A stretch of 64,000 bases of DNA from Daucus carota subsp. sativus (lineage: Eukaryota > Streptophyta > Magnoliopsida > Apiales > Apiaceae), in assembly GCF_001625215.2 (NCBI RefSeq), contig NC_030387.2, positions 6,104,501-6,168,500 of the forward strand, in the 5' to 3' direction. Made by a program: the position numbers and the translations under genes. Under the pieces are notes generated by a model. That model saw only the letters and a program-made list of their open reading frames with translations. It was not told where the DNA came from and made no database searches. Shown here piece by piece: positions 11,448-23,980 of this stretch (positions are counted from its first letter, which is position 1; the number at the start of each line of letters is the position of its first letter).

Positions 11448-12908
11448 GTAATTAATGTCTCTGATTCGGTCTACTTCTCTTTGATTTTTATTCCCTGTGC
11501 TTTGGTTGATCAATGTAGTTTCCGTTTATGATTCTATAACTGGATATATCTTAATATCTGGCCTGACAATAACATCATCAATTCGTAATATTGTTTTATT
11601 TACTATATACGATTAGGCCTTTATTTGTTGCGCACCCTGATGGTGGCATAGAGGATTCTAGTATGATTACCTGCTTTATAATTGACTTTGTTGAACCCTA
11701 TATTTGCCGTTGATAAAATCGTTCTCTGGTTGAGGCGCGGCCTAAATGTGCGCAAGAAAATTCGTTACAAACGTTTTCCATGTACTAATGAAGACCATCT
11801 TGTGAGGGCCAGAGCACAGGAGAATCAAATATATATAGTTAAATGAAGCAAGTAGAGAGTAAGTAGATATATATGCGTCAACTAATGAAAGCTCATATCC
11901 CTCCAAAAGATTCTGATTATCACTAATTTTGGTACATTCGCTATGATAATTACAAGTGTGAAAACAGTTATAGAAGGGGGGGGGGGGGGGGACAATTAAA
12001 ACAAGAGAACAAAAGATTAAGAGTTCCCTTGCTGCAAATCTGAAATACAGAGTCAGTTAATTACCAAGGTATTGGTTGTCAACTTTGGTATTTGGTTCAA
12101 TTCCCTAAAGGAAGTTCAGTTGAATATCTTCTTGAATTATTTGTACAATGTCGTTCATTTGGTCATTGTAGATCAAGTGCTGCTTGGAATCTATCAATGT
12201 TGTTATAAAAGAGACGAACATCCAATTATAATCATCTAATCATATATAGTACATAATGGAAAAATGAAGGAACAAACCTAAACATGACACCTTTAGTAGG
12301 GGAAATTTAAATGATAACATATTGATCGTCATTCTTGTCTCTGTTGTACTAGGCGCAAAAGCCAAAAACTCACCATTGCCAGCAAAAGTTCTAAAACTTG
12401 ATCAAAGGCGATGCATCATCTTTACAAACTTCAATAACCAATTCCTTTTTAATGTACCTGCATAATATAATAGAATTTCAAAAAGCAAATAAAACTAGGG
12501 TTTTAACGAGAGCAATGTCAGCAAATAGTTAATTAAGATATGGTTCATTTTTATATTTCATTATCACCACTAACTTCCAGGCGGATTATAGTGTTTTAAT
12601 GAGTGTTAAGATGTCAAGTGAGGATGTTCCATTCTTTAATAGTAGAGGTTTGATGCCTTATTATTAGGAAATGGGAGTATTACTGACATTCTGCTCTGTT
12701 ATAGACATATTTTACGCAAATCCAAATAATATAGAAAAATTATGTAAAGTAGTACACACATAGCATCCTCTGGACCTTATAAAATGTAAATTAAATCCAT
12801 CAACTATATAATATATAATTCAGGGCAAGGCATTGACAGGTTAAAAGCAAGTTATTGAGCCCATTTGGGTGGGCCTAAAAAATGGCTTACGGCGGCTTAT
12901 AGTGACTT
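11448..12908. other. Non-coding stretch, possible leader intron, with a 16-G run
   Basis: No gene recognised. It contains an uninterrupted run of 16 G at 11976-11991, preceded by tagaa. The right end (12840-12908) is the left flank of the miniature LTR element. Confidence 0.5.
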
Positions 12909-13363
12909 TGTTGGAGATAAAACACGAGATTCAATCTTCTAATACAAAGCAGACACACAACAATATATTTGACGTGGAAAACCCACGTCCCAACTTGTAT
13001 TATTAATCAAAACCATTATCAATAATAGAATCAACCAAACTTGGATACTCAAACCTACTACTCAAGTATCCGCCCGTAAGCGATACCTAAGTCTACATCT
13101 TGAGCACACTTATCAAACACAATATGACTATGTATATATAGCCATCTCAAACTAGACAAATCAGAATCTAATTCTAAAACAGCTACACATAGTCCTAATC
13201 CAATTCTGATTTTCAACTCAAATCAGAATCCAATTCCAACTAGGTATTCTATCTTTGCGACCAAGACATATCTTATAATAATTGTCTAAACATACAATTA
13301 TTATCCTTATATATTTTGGATCACCAAAGTCCATGTTACCTTGTAATGGGCTGATACCTAACA
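12909..13363 (-). repeat. Left-hand LTR of the miniature element (3' LTR in element orientation)
   Basis: 455 bp, TG...CA ends, apparently identical to the copy at 13829-14283. Confidence 0.88.
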
Positions 13364-13828
13364 ATCCTCCCCTTCAGCCCAATACAATCAACAATCACGA
13401 TGAAGACACCGGCGTCCATCCGCCAATGCCTCCCCTCGAACAAGAATCTCCGCTTCTCGTTCTTCCAAACTTTGAGGATCACCAAATTTCACTTTAATGA
13501 ACTCCCAACCACCGCTCTTTATCAAAACGGTATATCCATCTACAAAATCACGTGCATCAACCCCGAGTGCTCTTCCATCCATGAGTCACCCGATCCTTGC
13601 TTTCACAATCCTCCGGCCTCTAGAAGAACCATCCAATCTTCTTCCATATTGAGTCCATCATGATTGATCCACGGTGCAAGTCAACCGTCATACCGCACGT
13701 AATTTTGTCTCTTTCCACTTTCGCAGCTTCTTGCTAGCAAAACCTACATCGTACTTTACATTTTCCATTGAATCCCGAATTTTTCTCCAACCTCGTCTCA
13801 TGATCCTAACCTGGCTCTTGATACCACT

Positions 13829-14283
13829 TGTTGGAGATAAAACACGAGATTCAATCTTCTAATACAAAGCAGACACACAACAATATATTTGACGTGGAAA
13901 ACCCACGTCCCAACTTGTATTATTAATCAAAACCATTATCAATAATAGAATCAACCAAACTTGGATACTCAAACCTACTACTCAAGTATCCGCCCGTAAG
14001 CGATACCTAAGTCTACATCTTGAGCACACTTATCAAACACAATATGACTATGTATATATAGCCATCTCAAACTAGACAAATCAGAATCTAATTCTAAAAC
14101 AGCTACACATAGTCCTAATCCAATTCTGATTTTCAACTCAAATCAGAATCCAATTCCAACTAGGTATTCTATCTTTGCGACCAAGACATATCTTATAATA
14201 ATTGTCTAAACATACAATTATTATCCTTATATATTTTGGATCACCAAAGTCCATGTTACCTTGTAATGGGCTGATACCTAACA
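13829..14283 (-). repeat. Right-hand LTR of the miniature element (5' LTR in element orientation)
   Basis: 455 bp, TG...CA ends, followed by the target duplication gactt. The primer-binding site lies just inside it at about 13814-13826. Confidence 0.88.
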
Positions 14284-14288
14284 GACTT

Positions 14289-14991
14289 AATGTTAGAATT
14301 GCTCAGCTTAAATCATCAGTTCGGGTAATTTTTATATTATATGGGACTTATAAATTGTTGAAAATATAATAATAAAAATAAATATGATAGGTTATTCATT
14401 TTTGTGTTGATTTTTTTTATAATTAAAATCATAATAATAAAATAAGTAATTGAGAAAAGTACATCTTACCATTTCTTGTCTTTAAGTCGGTTTGTAGCTT
14501 ATTTTTAAGCTTTAGCTAGCTTCTGGCTTGTTACACAAGTTTGATATTTTTCAGTCTAAAATGATTTTAAGCCCGCATTTAAAGTCTAGGGAAACAGAAT
14601 CATTGTCTGGTTGCTCACTTGCATATTGATCTTTGCTCAATAATTTCGAGACAAGGATCAGAGACTTTTTAGCACAAGGAAAGCCTACTCTGGCTAAATA
14701 TGTTGCAAATGTAATAACTCTTGTGCCCTCCGGTTATGATGCTCTTGTATTTTGTTATATTGCTGACTTATTAATGTAGACTCGTGGAAGAAATTTAAGA
14801 GGGAGAAGACATAATACATTATATTTTAGTTTAAAGTCAATTCATATGTATACGTGTACATTTGTGCTGGTTGAGCTTTGAATGCCATTACCTTGTATTT
14901 TCATCGATGTAAAATTATACAAAACAAATAGCAACATCTTCATGCCATGTGATTTGGTTATATTGGAAGCGGCTTTATATTTACTCTACAG
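14289..14991. other. Non-coding stretch between miniature LTR element and UBP-like exon
   Basis: AT-rich and without a supported gene. A short stretch near 14650-14720 can be read as RIRDFLAQGKPTLAKYVANV but has no recognised family or splice context. Confidence 0.45.
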
Positions 14992-15075
14992 GAAGCGGTT
15001 GCCAAAGATTTTGCTATACCGGTTAAGTCTCAACGTTTCTGGTACTGCGCAAAGAGAACCATACATACTGCCCAA
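14992..15075 (+). pseudogene. Stray exon fragment resembling ubiquitin-specific protease UBP12/UBP13
   Basis: Directly after an acceptor-like tttactctacag, the plus strand reads EAVAKDFAIPVKSQRFWYCA, then KRTIHT. This resembles the ubiquitin-like region of plant UBP12/UBP13 (remembered as EEVAKEFG-PVQ-QRFW-WAKRQNHTYRPNRPLT). The similarity stops soon after and the frame ends nearby. No other UBP exon was recognised in the window, so it is most likely a copied exon relic inside or beside the transporter leader intron. The match is from memory and short. Confidence 0.5.
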
Positions 15076-15117
15076 ATCGACATTTGACACCTCGGGACGA
15101 ATTGTGGTTGGTAAAAT

Positions 15118-15325
15118 ACTTGCACTCTTTCTTGTATTTATTTGTTGCACATCCGTCTACTGTTCTTTCAATTGACATATTTGGTTAAGAAATGTTGTTG
15201 CATTTTCCCACAGTTTTCAAGACATATATGCTATGCCTGCTTTCTATACTTCTTTTGGTTGCCGTAGTTACTGTGAAACTAACTTGTGCCATGATATTAC
15301 ATTCTGTGCCAAACTATAATTTTGT
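15118..15325. repeat. Direct repeat, copy 1
   Basis: The block beginning tgcactctttcttgtattt and containing ttgacatatttggtt and atgcctgctttctatacttc recurs at 15724-15935, about 605 bases downstream, in the same orientation with scattered differences. Non-coding. Confidence 0.7.
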
Positions 15326-15723
15326 AACTATTCTATCCAATATTAGGTAGAAACCAAGAAACTCGGTTAGTAACTATTTACATGTGCATGTTCAAGCTGA
15401 CACAGGCCTGCAAAGGCACAAATTACAAGTGGTGTCCTGTTTTTGTTACTCAGGGTTTGTCAGCTATTTACAATCAGTGAGACACAGAATATGTATTACC
15501 ATATTGATGAGTTTGTAATAAGGTCCGTCTGCGATTGAAGACGACATGCATTGCAAGTCAGAGCCCACACTTAGGAGGATATCATAGTTAGCTTTTCTAA
15601 TTACTTCATTAGGCTGGAAAAGAGAAAACACGCATTAGGTGCCCATGTGAGTAAAGAACAAGCATCTTAATACGACTAAAATAAATGGACATGTCATAAG
15701 CCAAGGTATTGATGAATTATTAC

Positions 15724-15935
15724 TTGCACTCTTTCTTGTATTTGTTTGGTGCAATTCTCTGTAGTGTTCTTTTGATTGACATATTTGGTTCAGAAATTTT
15801 GTTGGATTTTCCACAGTTTTGAAGTCTTTGTAAAGGACATCTATGTTATGCCTGCTTTCTATACTTCTTTTATTGCGCATAGTTAGTGTGAAAATGACTG
15901 GTGGCATGAGACTATATTCTGCACCAAAATAATTG
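15724..15935. repeat. Direct repeat, copy 2
   Basis: Second copy of the block at 15118-15325, somewhat diverged, with a small insertion after ttttgaagtc. It indicates an old local duplication upstream of the transporter coding region. Confidence 0.7.
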
Positions 15936-16593
15936 TCATAAAATTTGATTGTATGTATTTTGAAGAGACTTTGAAATCATTCTCCGTATCGGTAGGTAAA
16001 TTCGTATTTGGGGGTGATTATTGGATATTTGCGGTGCTCCGAAGCTTGGTTTCAAGAAACTTTTTGCTTTTTGTAGTATCGATTATAATGACGAAGGGGT
16101 TATGAATTTATGATTTTTGGAACCTCCATAAATATCATTGCATTCTTCTTTTCTGTTGTATTTTTATCGTATCTTCCAATTTTGTGGAGAGATGTAGAAG
16201 TGATTGTAATTGTGTGCAAGAGATTTGGAGATATTGAAATTGTTTACAATTGACTTATATGTTAAAATATGTTAAACTATTTGAAAGGGAGCCCTTCGTT
16301 GTTTCTAAATCTACCCGTGTCCTGTGAAACTCAAATATTAATTTGTTGCTTGATTGAACTTAAGTAGGATTGAAGTTCACAACGATGTAATGTGTTTTGA
16401 AAACAACGTCTGTTTATTGTTCGGCACGCATTGTACGTTACGCATTTGTTTATGTGAAGACTCTTGAAATCTCCTCTCTCTTTTAACCTTTTGGTGTCCG
16501 GACTCCTGAGCCAACTTTACTGTTTTTGTTGTTGATCTGTGAATTATATATCCCAGTGATTTCATCATTTGGCGGCGGTGGAGTTTGTGTGAT
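15936..16593. other. Immediate 5' flank of the UTR5-like gene
   Basis: No separate gene. The last 100 bases before the ATG at 16594 may be leader sequence. An open frame on the minus strand overlapping the first exon is taken as a shadow. Confidence 0.5.
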
Positions 16594-19500
16594 ATGGCGG
16601 AACCACCGGTGTCACTTTCTGCCGGAAAAGACCGGATTCTCTTGAAAGGAGCTTTTGCTGTCACAGGAATCATGTCCACTCTTGTTATTTATGGTCTTTT
16701 ACAGGTGTTCTCTCTCCCCCCCTCTCCCCCCCTCTCCCCAACCCTCCCTCCATCGCTATCTGATTTTAACTATGCAATTTTGTTGTTGTTGTTGTTGTTG
16801 TTGTTGTTTTTTTTTTGTTTTTTTTTTGTTTTTTTTTGTCATATGCAATTTTGTTGTTGTTAATTGTGCATTATTTTGGTGTTTTTAGTGCTAAATAACT
16901 GTATTCCAATTGTTTTATGTAATGAAGTACGCAACTTATGAGCAGAAAAATTTACATTGGTGAAGCAGGTGCAATTTACTTTGTTCAGTTGTTTCAAAAT
17001 ACGTATATTTATCAACATTATGGATTTGCATTTCTTATTATCTGTTTTCCCAGAAAGGGGGGGGGGGGGGGGTATATGAGATAATTCTGGAACGTGAATT
17101 TGTAATTTATTAGTTGAATAATGTATCAGGATTGGGTCTAGTAGTTGATTAGTTTAAATGTTTTACTAGATTGATTGTTAGGTAATGTAGTTTTGTTGTG
17201 ATGGATCGTTATGTTAATGTTGTACATATGTTGTCGTGCATACTTATTATCTTAAAATGTGTTCGATGGTCTATTCAGTAGGTGGTGTATCATAATGTAT
17301 CCTGTTCAGTCCATACATAACTACCGCTAATACCTGATTATCTTTTAACCTCTCTTAATATGTTCTTAAAGATTTAATTGGAGATAAAGTTGTAGAATGA
17401 TGAAGTATGGTCATTTTTGAATTCCTAAAAAAAATATTGCTTTTAATTTTTTTATTTTAGGAGAAGATCATGAGAGTTCCATATGGACCCGAGAAAGAGT
17501 ATTTTAAGTACTCATTATTTCTTGTCTTCTGCAATCGTGTTGTGACATCTGCGGTGTCTGCTGTCACTTTATTGGTAAGTAGTTACTAATTTATGCATTT
17601 TCAGATGGCAGAATATATGATTGCTTCTAGTCCATATGCATATCAAACATGGCACTTCAGTATGTTTCCATGCTATCTCCCATTTCACAAAGTAGACTGA
17701 TCTTTCCTTTCTATACTGTACTAATCAGACATTATTGGAAGGTTTCAACATCTTTGTAACTGATTCTATTGGCTGTTATTTTTAGGCGAGTAACAAGACC
17801 TTGGACCCTGTTGCACCAGTATATACATATTGTGTTGTGTCAGTATCCAACATATTAACGACAACATGTCAGTATGAGGTATACTATTATCAGTTCCAGA
17901 ACTTTTACTTATCATCACCATTGTAAAATATATTTGATTTTCAAATGTAGTTCATTGGAATCAGATTTGATACTATTATGTGTTATATTAATGAATTATT
18001 ATAAATGCTATTTATAAAGCTACAATTATCTGTTTACCTTGACATTTTCACTAATCCTTGTACAGGCTCTCAAATATGTCAGCTTTCCTGTCCAGACGTT
18101 GGCCAAGTGTGCTAAAATGATACCCGTAATGGTAGGTTACAATGGGTTTTCTTGGTCATAATCACTGTTAGACCTGTCTAAATATCTCATTGTAAGATAG
18201 TTGGTTTATTATCTATGCTATTCTCTCAAAATATTTCTTTGTTATTATTAGTTTTTTTTACATGGTATAAAATCTATCTTATGTCCAAGTAATATGTTAC
18301 TCATGCGCCTCTGACATCGGCTATGCTTTTCCTAGGCTGAGAAGTAAAACTTTAATAAAGCCAGTTTTTTTAATTATAGTATTGCCCCATTTGATCTACA
18401 AATCTATAGTATCCTAATTGGCACTGGGTACGGAACCTTAGTTTCCTGTTATTTGTGCTTTCTTGGCAACCTTCACAATCATGTTTACTAACCAAATTGG
18501 GAATGTATCTCCCTGGAGCTACATATTAGATATGCTGATTGCTGATGGCAGTGCACATGTGGAATGCTATTGTGGCTACTAGTACATACATATCTACCAG
18601 CTCTTTTAGGGACAAAACTAAAACCTTGACGGCATTTGTGTGCTCGGAAAGGAGTGAAATTTTTAAACTCTTCATTAGCTCACTAAAAGCATTATGGATA
18701 ATTTTTTTTACCTTTTTTTTTTAAAATCCGGAACTTTTTGGCTGTGAATCAATATTCTATCAGCCCTGCTGAAAATATTCTTTTTTCACTATACGCAAAT
18801 AGTTAAATCTGGCACTTTTTGGTTGTGATATCAATATTCTATCAGCTCTGCTGAAAATATACTTTTTAACTGTACTTAAATATTGCACTCATCTTTCAAC
18901 CTACCGTTTTCACATTATTCTGTGCTATTTTCTTGTTTATTGAGGTTGTTTTATGTTGCACCTTGGATTAACTGCAATAAGAAGTTTGAAGGTAAATCAT
19001 ATGTTTTAGAGGAGCTTGACATGCATAGACAAAAGAACCATTAATGTGTTGAAACAATCCTACATCCTAATTGGCAATGTGTTGAACCATCAGGTCATCT
19101 CTTGAATGAAGTGATATGCTCTTTTTACAGCTATCACCTTAACTGTATAATTTTAAAAGTGTAAATATTTTATTCGTACTGAAAAGAGAAAACGTAAATA
19201 TGTAGCGGAGATTTTTGAGAAAATAGGAACACATAGCGAAGAAGCACAGTATGGCGATAGCCGATACCATAACCATCTAGTTCAGGACTCTGATAAACAG
19301 TGCATTGGAGGAGACGTTGTTGCAACTATTCATATTTTAGCATGCTTGCCTCTATATAAATAGAGGAGAAATGTCTTTGTATTCTGCAATGTTTGATAGC
19401 TAGCTGCCCTATTGTTGGCTGTCATGCAAGAGGAATACTTACCTATACTCTTTTTATGTTATCTCTAGGGTTTCTTAGAACCTTTGTTGAACTAATCTAT

Positions 19501-22500
19501 ATTTAAAGTTTACATATTTTTTTCTCAACTCATGTTTTTGATTTTATCCAGGTTTGGAGCACTGTCATTATGCAAAAGAAATACAAAGGACAAGAATATT
19601 TTTTTGCATTACTAGTTACTCTTGGGTGTGCATTATTCATTTTATATCCGGTAATACTTTATTTGCCATTATATTGCAATAATATCATTTGTATCCTTTT
19701 GGTGTCTATTCGTCTATGCATTGTAATAAGTTGCAACACATAGTTGTGAACTAAGGTGCAATACTGAATGTCAACCTGATAATGTTTATATACGTTCAGC
19801 GTTGTAACTTGACCTAATATTGTTAAAACCTGTGTTCTCTAATCTCTATTAAGCAAATAACCTAATTATAATATTTAAGGATGATTTGGTTCTTTACTGT
19901 GAAAATAATTGGCATGATTAGCAGGGAGATAGCCCTTCATTGGCCGTTGCAGTTTTATTTGATGAGTCACAAACTTAGGCTTAACCAAACTGGAAGAATC
20001 AAATTTTTGGATTTAAAATTAATTAAATGATAGTTTCAACTAAATAATTACCACCATTTAATAAATACAACTGTTATAGAAACTTTATTGTGGAACACTT
20101 GATATTTAGGTTTCTCTTGAATTGGGATTTCCTGGATATGGATTTTTACTTCTTACCAACCTTGAGCATTTTCTCCTACTAATCTATTTATTTCTTCCCT
20201 CTCTTGAATCTTCTACCTTCTGTGTGGTATTGCTTTTCGGTCAGCTTAGCATCTTTGAATTTTATATATTTCTGAATTGAGTTAAAAGTTTATGGTTCAT
20301 TGAGGTTCCTAGATTACTTTAACAGGTACTCCCTCCGTCCCTTCCATTTCTTTACACTTTCCTTTTTGGGGTGTCCCATCCAATTCTTTACATTTCAAAA
20401 CTTACCAAATATGGTCAATGGGTCCCACCACTTTTCCACTTTTCTTTCCTTTTCACACTACTTTTACTCCACTATCTCCCTTTTATACATTAAAAATCAG
20501 CGGGTCCCACCACTTCACCCACTTTTCTTTCTCTTTTCAACTACTGTATTCATATTTCTTAACCTCCGTGCCCAACCCATTCGATAAGAAATGGGAGGGA
20601 CGGAGGGAGTATATATTAGTTGAATGATTTATGCTTTAATTCATGTTAATGGTCTTTAATAGCTTGTACATAATCTGATGATTTAAAGTGACATCCTTGT
20701 AGTCATCTGGTGATATTAGCCCTTACAGCAGGGGAAGAGAAAGCACAGTTTGGGGAGTTTCTTTGATGGTCGGTTATCTTGGGTATACATCAAAAGCTCT
20801 TCTACTATGTTATGTATGCCTATATTCTAATTTATTATACTTTTGAAAAATTTATAGAATTATAGTTAGTCTAACTAATCCCGGCCAGAGTACAAAAGGG
20901 TCTTCTCAAACTTGAATTTTGGATAAGCATAGGCTTAGAAAATGTACGCTTCAGTATTCATTTAGAATAATTTAATGCTGAATGTGCTCAACTGTCTGGA
21001 TAAGGTCAACCTGCTGGTTCTCATGACCCTTTAAGAAAACCGTAGCGCTCTATCTTTCCATTTGAAGTTTGTAAGCATTAATTTGTGAGGCCTCTAGTAA
21101 AAAAGATCAATGTGAATTTTTACTACTCATGGTGAACTAACAAGTGGAACCTATTGCGATTCAAAATAGTTATACAACTCCATGTTTTAAGTATTATATA
21201 TAATTACTTGGTACTTCTGCATTTCCTTGTAAGGCCCTAAATTTACTTCACTGTTGTTGTCAGTAAGTATTGCAATAGCATATACGTGTGTTAAACTGGA
21301 ATCTGGATCTTTAGAAATGTCAAATGCGAAGATATAGAAGTTTGATGCTGCTGAATCCTACCAAAAATGTATTTGTGTTTCTTACCCTAAAAATCACAAG
21401 CTTGATGGCTTTAGTATGACATTCCGGGATGCTGGTCCATTGCCTTAACTTTTTCCTTATCTTCAATTGTTCAGGCTTGATGGGTTTACTAGCACGTTCC
21501 AAGATAAACTATTCAAGGGCTATGATATGGAAATACACAATCAGATATTCTATACAACACTATGTTCTTGCATACTGAGTTTCATAGGTTTGTCTACCTG
21601 TATTTTAATGTTATTAAGTTTCAAATGTATCTCTAACAATAAGTCTCATGACTTTTATTATAAAAAGGGCATATGCCATTTGAGATACGTCTACTTGACT
21701 TGTACCCTTTATTTTGGTCTTAATATATCAAGTTATTTCATGTAGTTGCTCCTTTATTATGTTCCCTATGGAGAATTTCATTAGGCTCCCTGTCCTGTTA
21801 TTGCTTACAGACATCATGATGCACTTGTGAACATGAAATGATTACTAATCTATTTTTTCTGGTTGTTTGTAGGTCTTATCGTACAAAATCATCTTCTAAT
21901 GGCAGTTGATTTTATATACCGTCACAATGATTGTTTACTGGACATTGCGTTTTTGTCAACTGTAAGTTATCCCTAAAGCTAATCTGTAGGGAGCTATAAC
22001 TGTTGCAAAAACCTAATATACTAACTTTCTTTTCCATTTTTGATCCCATAATATATGACAAGAGTATGTAACTGCATTTATACTATTTGTAAAGGAACAA
22101 CCTAATGTAAAGCTTTTTGCAGGTAGCAACAGCCAGTCAATTCTTCATATCCTATACAATCCGCACATTCGGTGCACTTACATTTGCTACCATTATGACT
22201 ACAAGACAGGTAATGTGATTAGTCACCAAGAGTCTTGTTTTTTAGCTTTGTAGATCATGATTCTAATTATGTTGCTCTTTAATATTCTTATCTCTTTTAG
22301 TTGGTTAGCATTTTGCTATCATGTCTGTGGTTTGGTCACCCGTTAAGCTGGGAGCAGTTTATTGGTGCTGTAAGTGAATCAATCCCAGTTCCTTTGTCAG
22401 TAGTATATATAGATGGTATTGTTCATAACTGCTTGTATTGGACAGTATCAAATAATGTGACTCATACCCACTTCTCTTCATTTATTCAATAGGTTATCGT

Positions 22501-22609
22501 CTTTACTGCCCTTTATGCAAGAGCGTTTTTGAGAGATAAGCCTAGAACGCCTTTACCCTTAAAAGACGAGGAAAGTGCAGAATCTGTTCCTTTAAAGGTG
22601 AATTCATAG
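16594..22609 (+). CDS. UDP-galactose/UDP-glucose transporter, UTR5 type
   Basis: Multi-pass nucleotide-sugar antiporter of the SLC35B/NST family, expected in ER or Golgi, exchanging UDP-Gal/UDP-Glc for UMP. Predicted 345 residues in eleven exons: 16594-16704, 17461-17574, 17786-17878, 18066-18131, 19552-19650, 20703-20782, 21475-21587, 21873-21961, 22123-22209, 22301-22369 and 22493-22609. All have GT-AG borders and consistent phases. Strongly family-typical blocks are EKIMRVPYG, YFKYSLFLVFCNR, TTCQYEALKYVSFPVQTL, AKCAKMIPVMVWS, VSLMVGYLG, DGFTSTFQDKLFKGYDMEIH, ATASQFFISYTIRTFGAL and HPLSWEQFIGAVIVF. Length matches the family. The start is the ATG of MAEPPVSLSAGK; the frame is open slightly upstream but without another ATG. 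Introns carry a Stowaway MITE, a (GTT)n stretch, a 16-G run and a tandem duplication. No coding break is seen. Confidence 0.92.
16705..16850 (+). repeat. Pyrimidine-rich and (GTT)n low-complexity stretch at the start of intron 1
   Basis: Directly after the first donor come CT/C runs (tctctccccccctctcc), then about nine gtt repeats near 16780-16806 and T runs broken by G. Replication-slippage sequence; no gene. Confidence 0.8.
17057..17072 (+). repeat. Run of 16 G in intron 1 of the UTR5-like gene
   Basis: An uninterrupted G run, the same length as the one at 11976-11991. Such runs can form quadruplexes and are prone to assembly error. Confidence 0.8.
18724..18885 (+). repeat. Tandem duplication in intron 4 of the UTR5-like gene
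   Basis: Two units of about 80 bases, 18724-18803 and 18804-18885, share actttttggctgtga, tcaatattctatcagc and ctgctgaaaatat with moderate divergence. Non-coding. Confidence 0.7.
20329..20609. mobile_element. Stowaway MITE in intron 5 of the UTR5-like gene
   Basis: 281 bp between TA dinucleotides; ends are ctccctccgtccc and gggacggagggag. The interior has a distinctive gggtcccaccactt motif twice. The same family, in opposite orientation, occurs at 59868-60147. Confidence 0.9.
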
Positions 22610-23472
22610 GCAACATACCCTTGTCGGGTAAGTTGTGGTTCCTTTTCATATATATGTTGCTTGGGCTAGTTTTTCCTGTGAGCAGTGACATTCTTGCAAG
22701 GTTGTGAGAGAGGTGGTTTTATTATTACTCCTTGAAAAGCAACAATTGCTTCATACTCCGTTTATAATTTATCTGACCAGTCTTTCACGCTATTTATTTC
22801 CCGGAGGAAAGATGAAAGTATAACCAGTAACCACAAAGCTGTTTTGTTTTTTTTGTTATGTTCCTACTTCGATTAAATTTTCCATCTACTAGGTAAATGT
22901 AGATTAGTGTAGTCCTAGTTATAGAACTTTACCAAGATTTTGTAATGACCACTAATATAATTTGTCATTACCAACATTAGCAAGATTTTGTAATGGCGGA
23001 AGGCTAATCTTTTATATCAGTAATTGTATTACATGATTAACATAAACTTGGTGATGTTTCAGCTTATTTTATCCCAGCATATATATGGCATACAAAGATT
23101 ATTCTTACTAAAAATTGCTCTCTACTTTTGTTGCCATTCGAAATGAGTAGCATGCCTGTAGTGGTAGTAATAGCAGAGACCGTGTGCCCTCATTTCCGAG
23201 GCCTGTGATATAGACCACCATGTGAAATTAGAGAAAAAGTTCTCATTTTCGTGTTTTTGGTTTCTGCCAACTATGAACAGCTGAAATATTGTTGATTCAG
23301 AAGTTCTTTTGTAGCAGAATTTTAGAACTATTATACTGATCTGAATCAGAGATTATTAGGGCAAAAAAGAGTTTGTTTGAAGTTTACTACAATTATAATA
23401 TAATTCTAAATACTTGTTCAGTAAATCAGTAGCCGGTTTCTTAGGATTATGCCAGATTCGTCTTGAGCAATA
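22610..23472. other. Intergenic region downstream of the UTR5-like gene
   Basis: 3' untranslated region and spacer. No gene recognised. Confidence 0.6.
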
Positions 23473-23733
23473 CTCCCTCCGTCCCCTTTTACATGTCCAC
23501 TTTGAAAAAAAAATTTGTCCCAAATTACTTGTCCATTTCTCTTTTCAAGGCAACTTTTTGTATGTTTTTTCAAAAATAACAATTTCCAATGTTTGACTAG
23601 CATATATATATACACAACTCTATCTAATTTATTACATTTATTAGGGATATATATGAAAACAAGATATCCAACTAACATTTTCTTAAGATGCGTTATTTTT
23701 TCAAAAGGGACAAGTAAAAAGGGACGGAGGGAG
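23473..23733. mobile_element. Stowaway MITE
   Basis: 261 bp between TA dinucleotides; ends are ctccctccgtcccctttt and aaaagggacggagggag. Subterminal parts (acatgtccactttg, caaaagggacaagt) also pair by inversion. A different subfamily from the 20329 copy. Confidence 0.9.
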
Positions 23734-23980
23734 TACTTTTCGTATTATGAATGACTGATGAGTAGAAACGATTTGCCTCTTCTTCTTTCATTAATTTGTG
23801 TGCATCGAGTTTTGAAACACGGGCATTAGATGTGAAGGCTAATAATGTCAAATTGATACTGTATCATGGTGGATCCAAAATAAACTTTCATTTTGCTCAA
23901 GTTTATAGGATGATTGTGGTTCTCGAGTGGGAGTTATTAGCATTGCTTGTGAACTGTTTCCAAGGCAATTGGTGCAGTTA

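Larger units (their letters stand above)
12909..14283 (-). mobile_element. TRIM-like miniature LTR retroelement, very young, non-coding
   Basis: Two 455-bp direct repeats starting TGTTGG and ending CTAACA enclose an internal part of 465 bp. The five bases gactt stand directly on both sides (12904-12908 and 14284-14288), a proper target duplication. The element lies on the minus strand: next to the right-hand LTR the minus strand reads tggtatcaagagc, a primer-binding site of the initiator-Met tRNA type. Beside the left-hand LTR it reads ggctgaaggggaggatt, the polypurine tract. There is no coding capacity, as expected of TRIM-type elements, which depend on other elements for movement. The repeats look identical by eye, so insertion is recent. 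As a non-autonomous element it looks whole. Confidence 0.88.

Noticed and set aside
12909-14283. Tandem segmental duplication of about 455 bases
   Set aside because: Target duplication, TG/CA ends, primer-binding site and polypurine tract show an LTR element instead.
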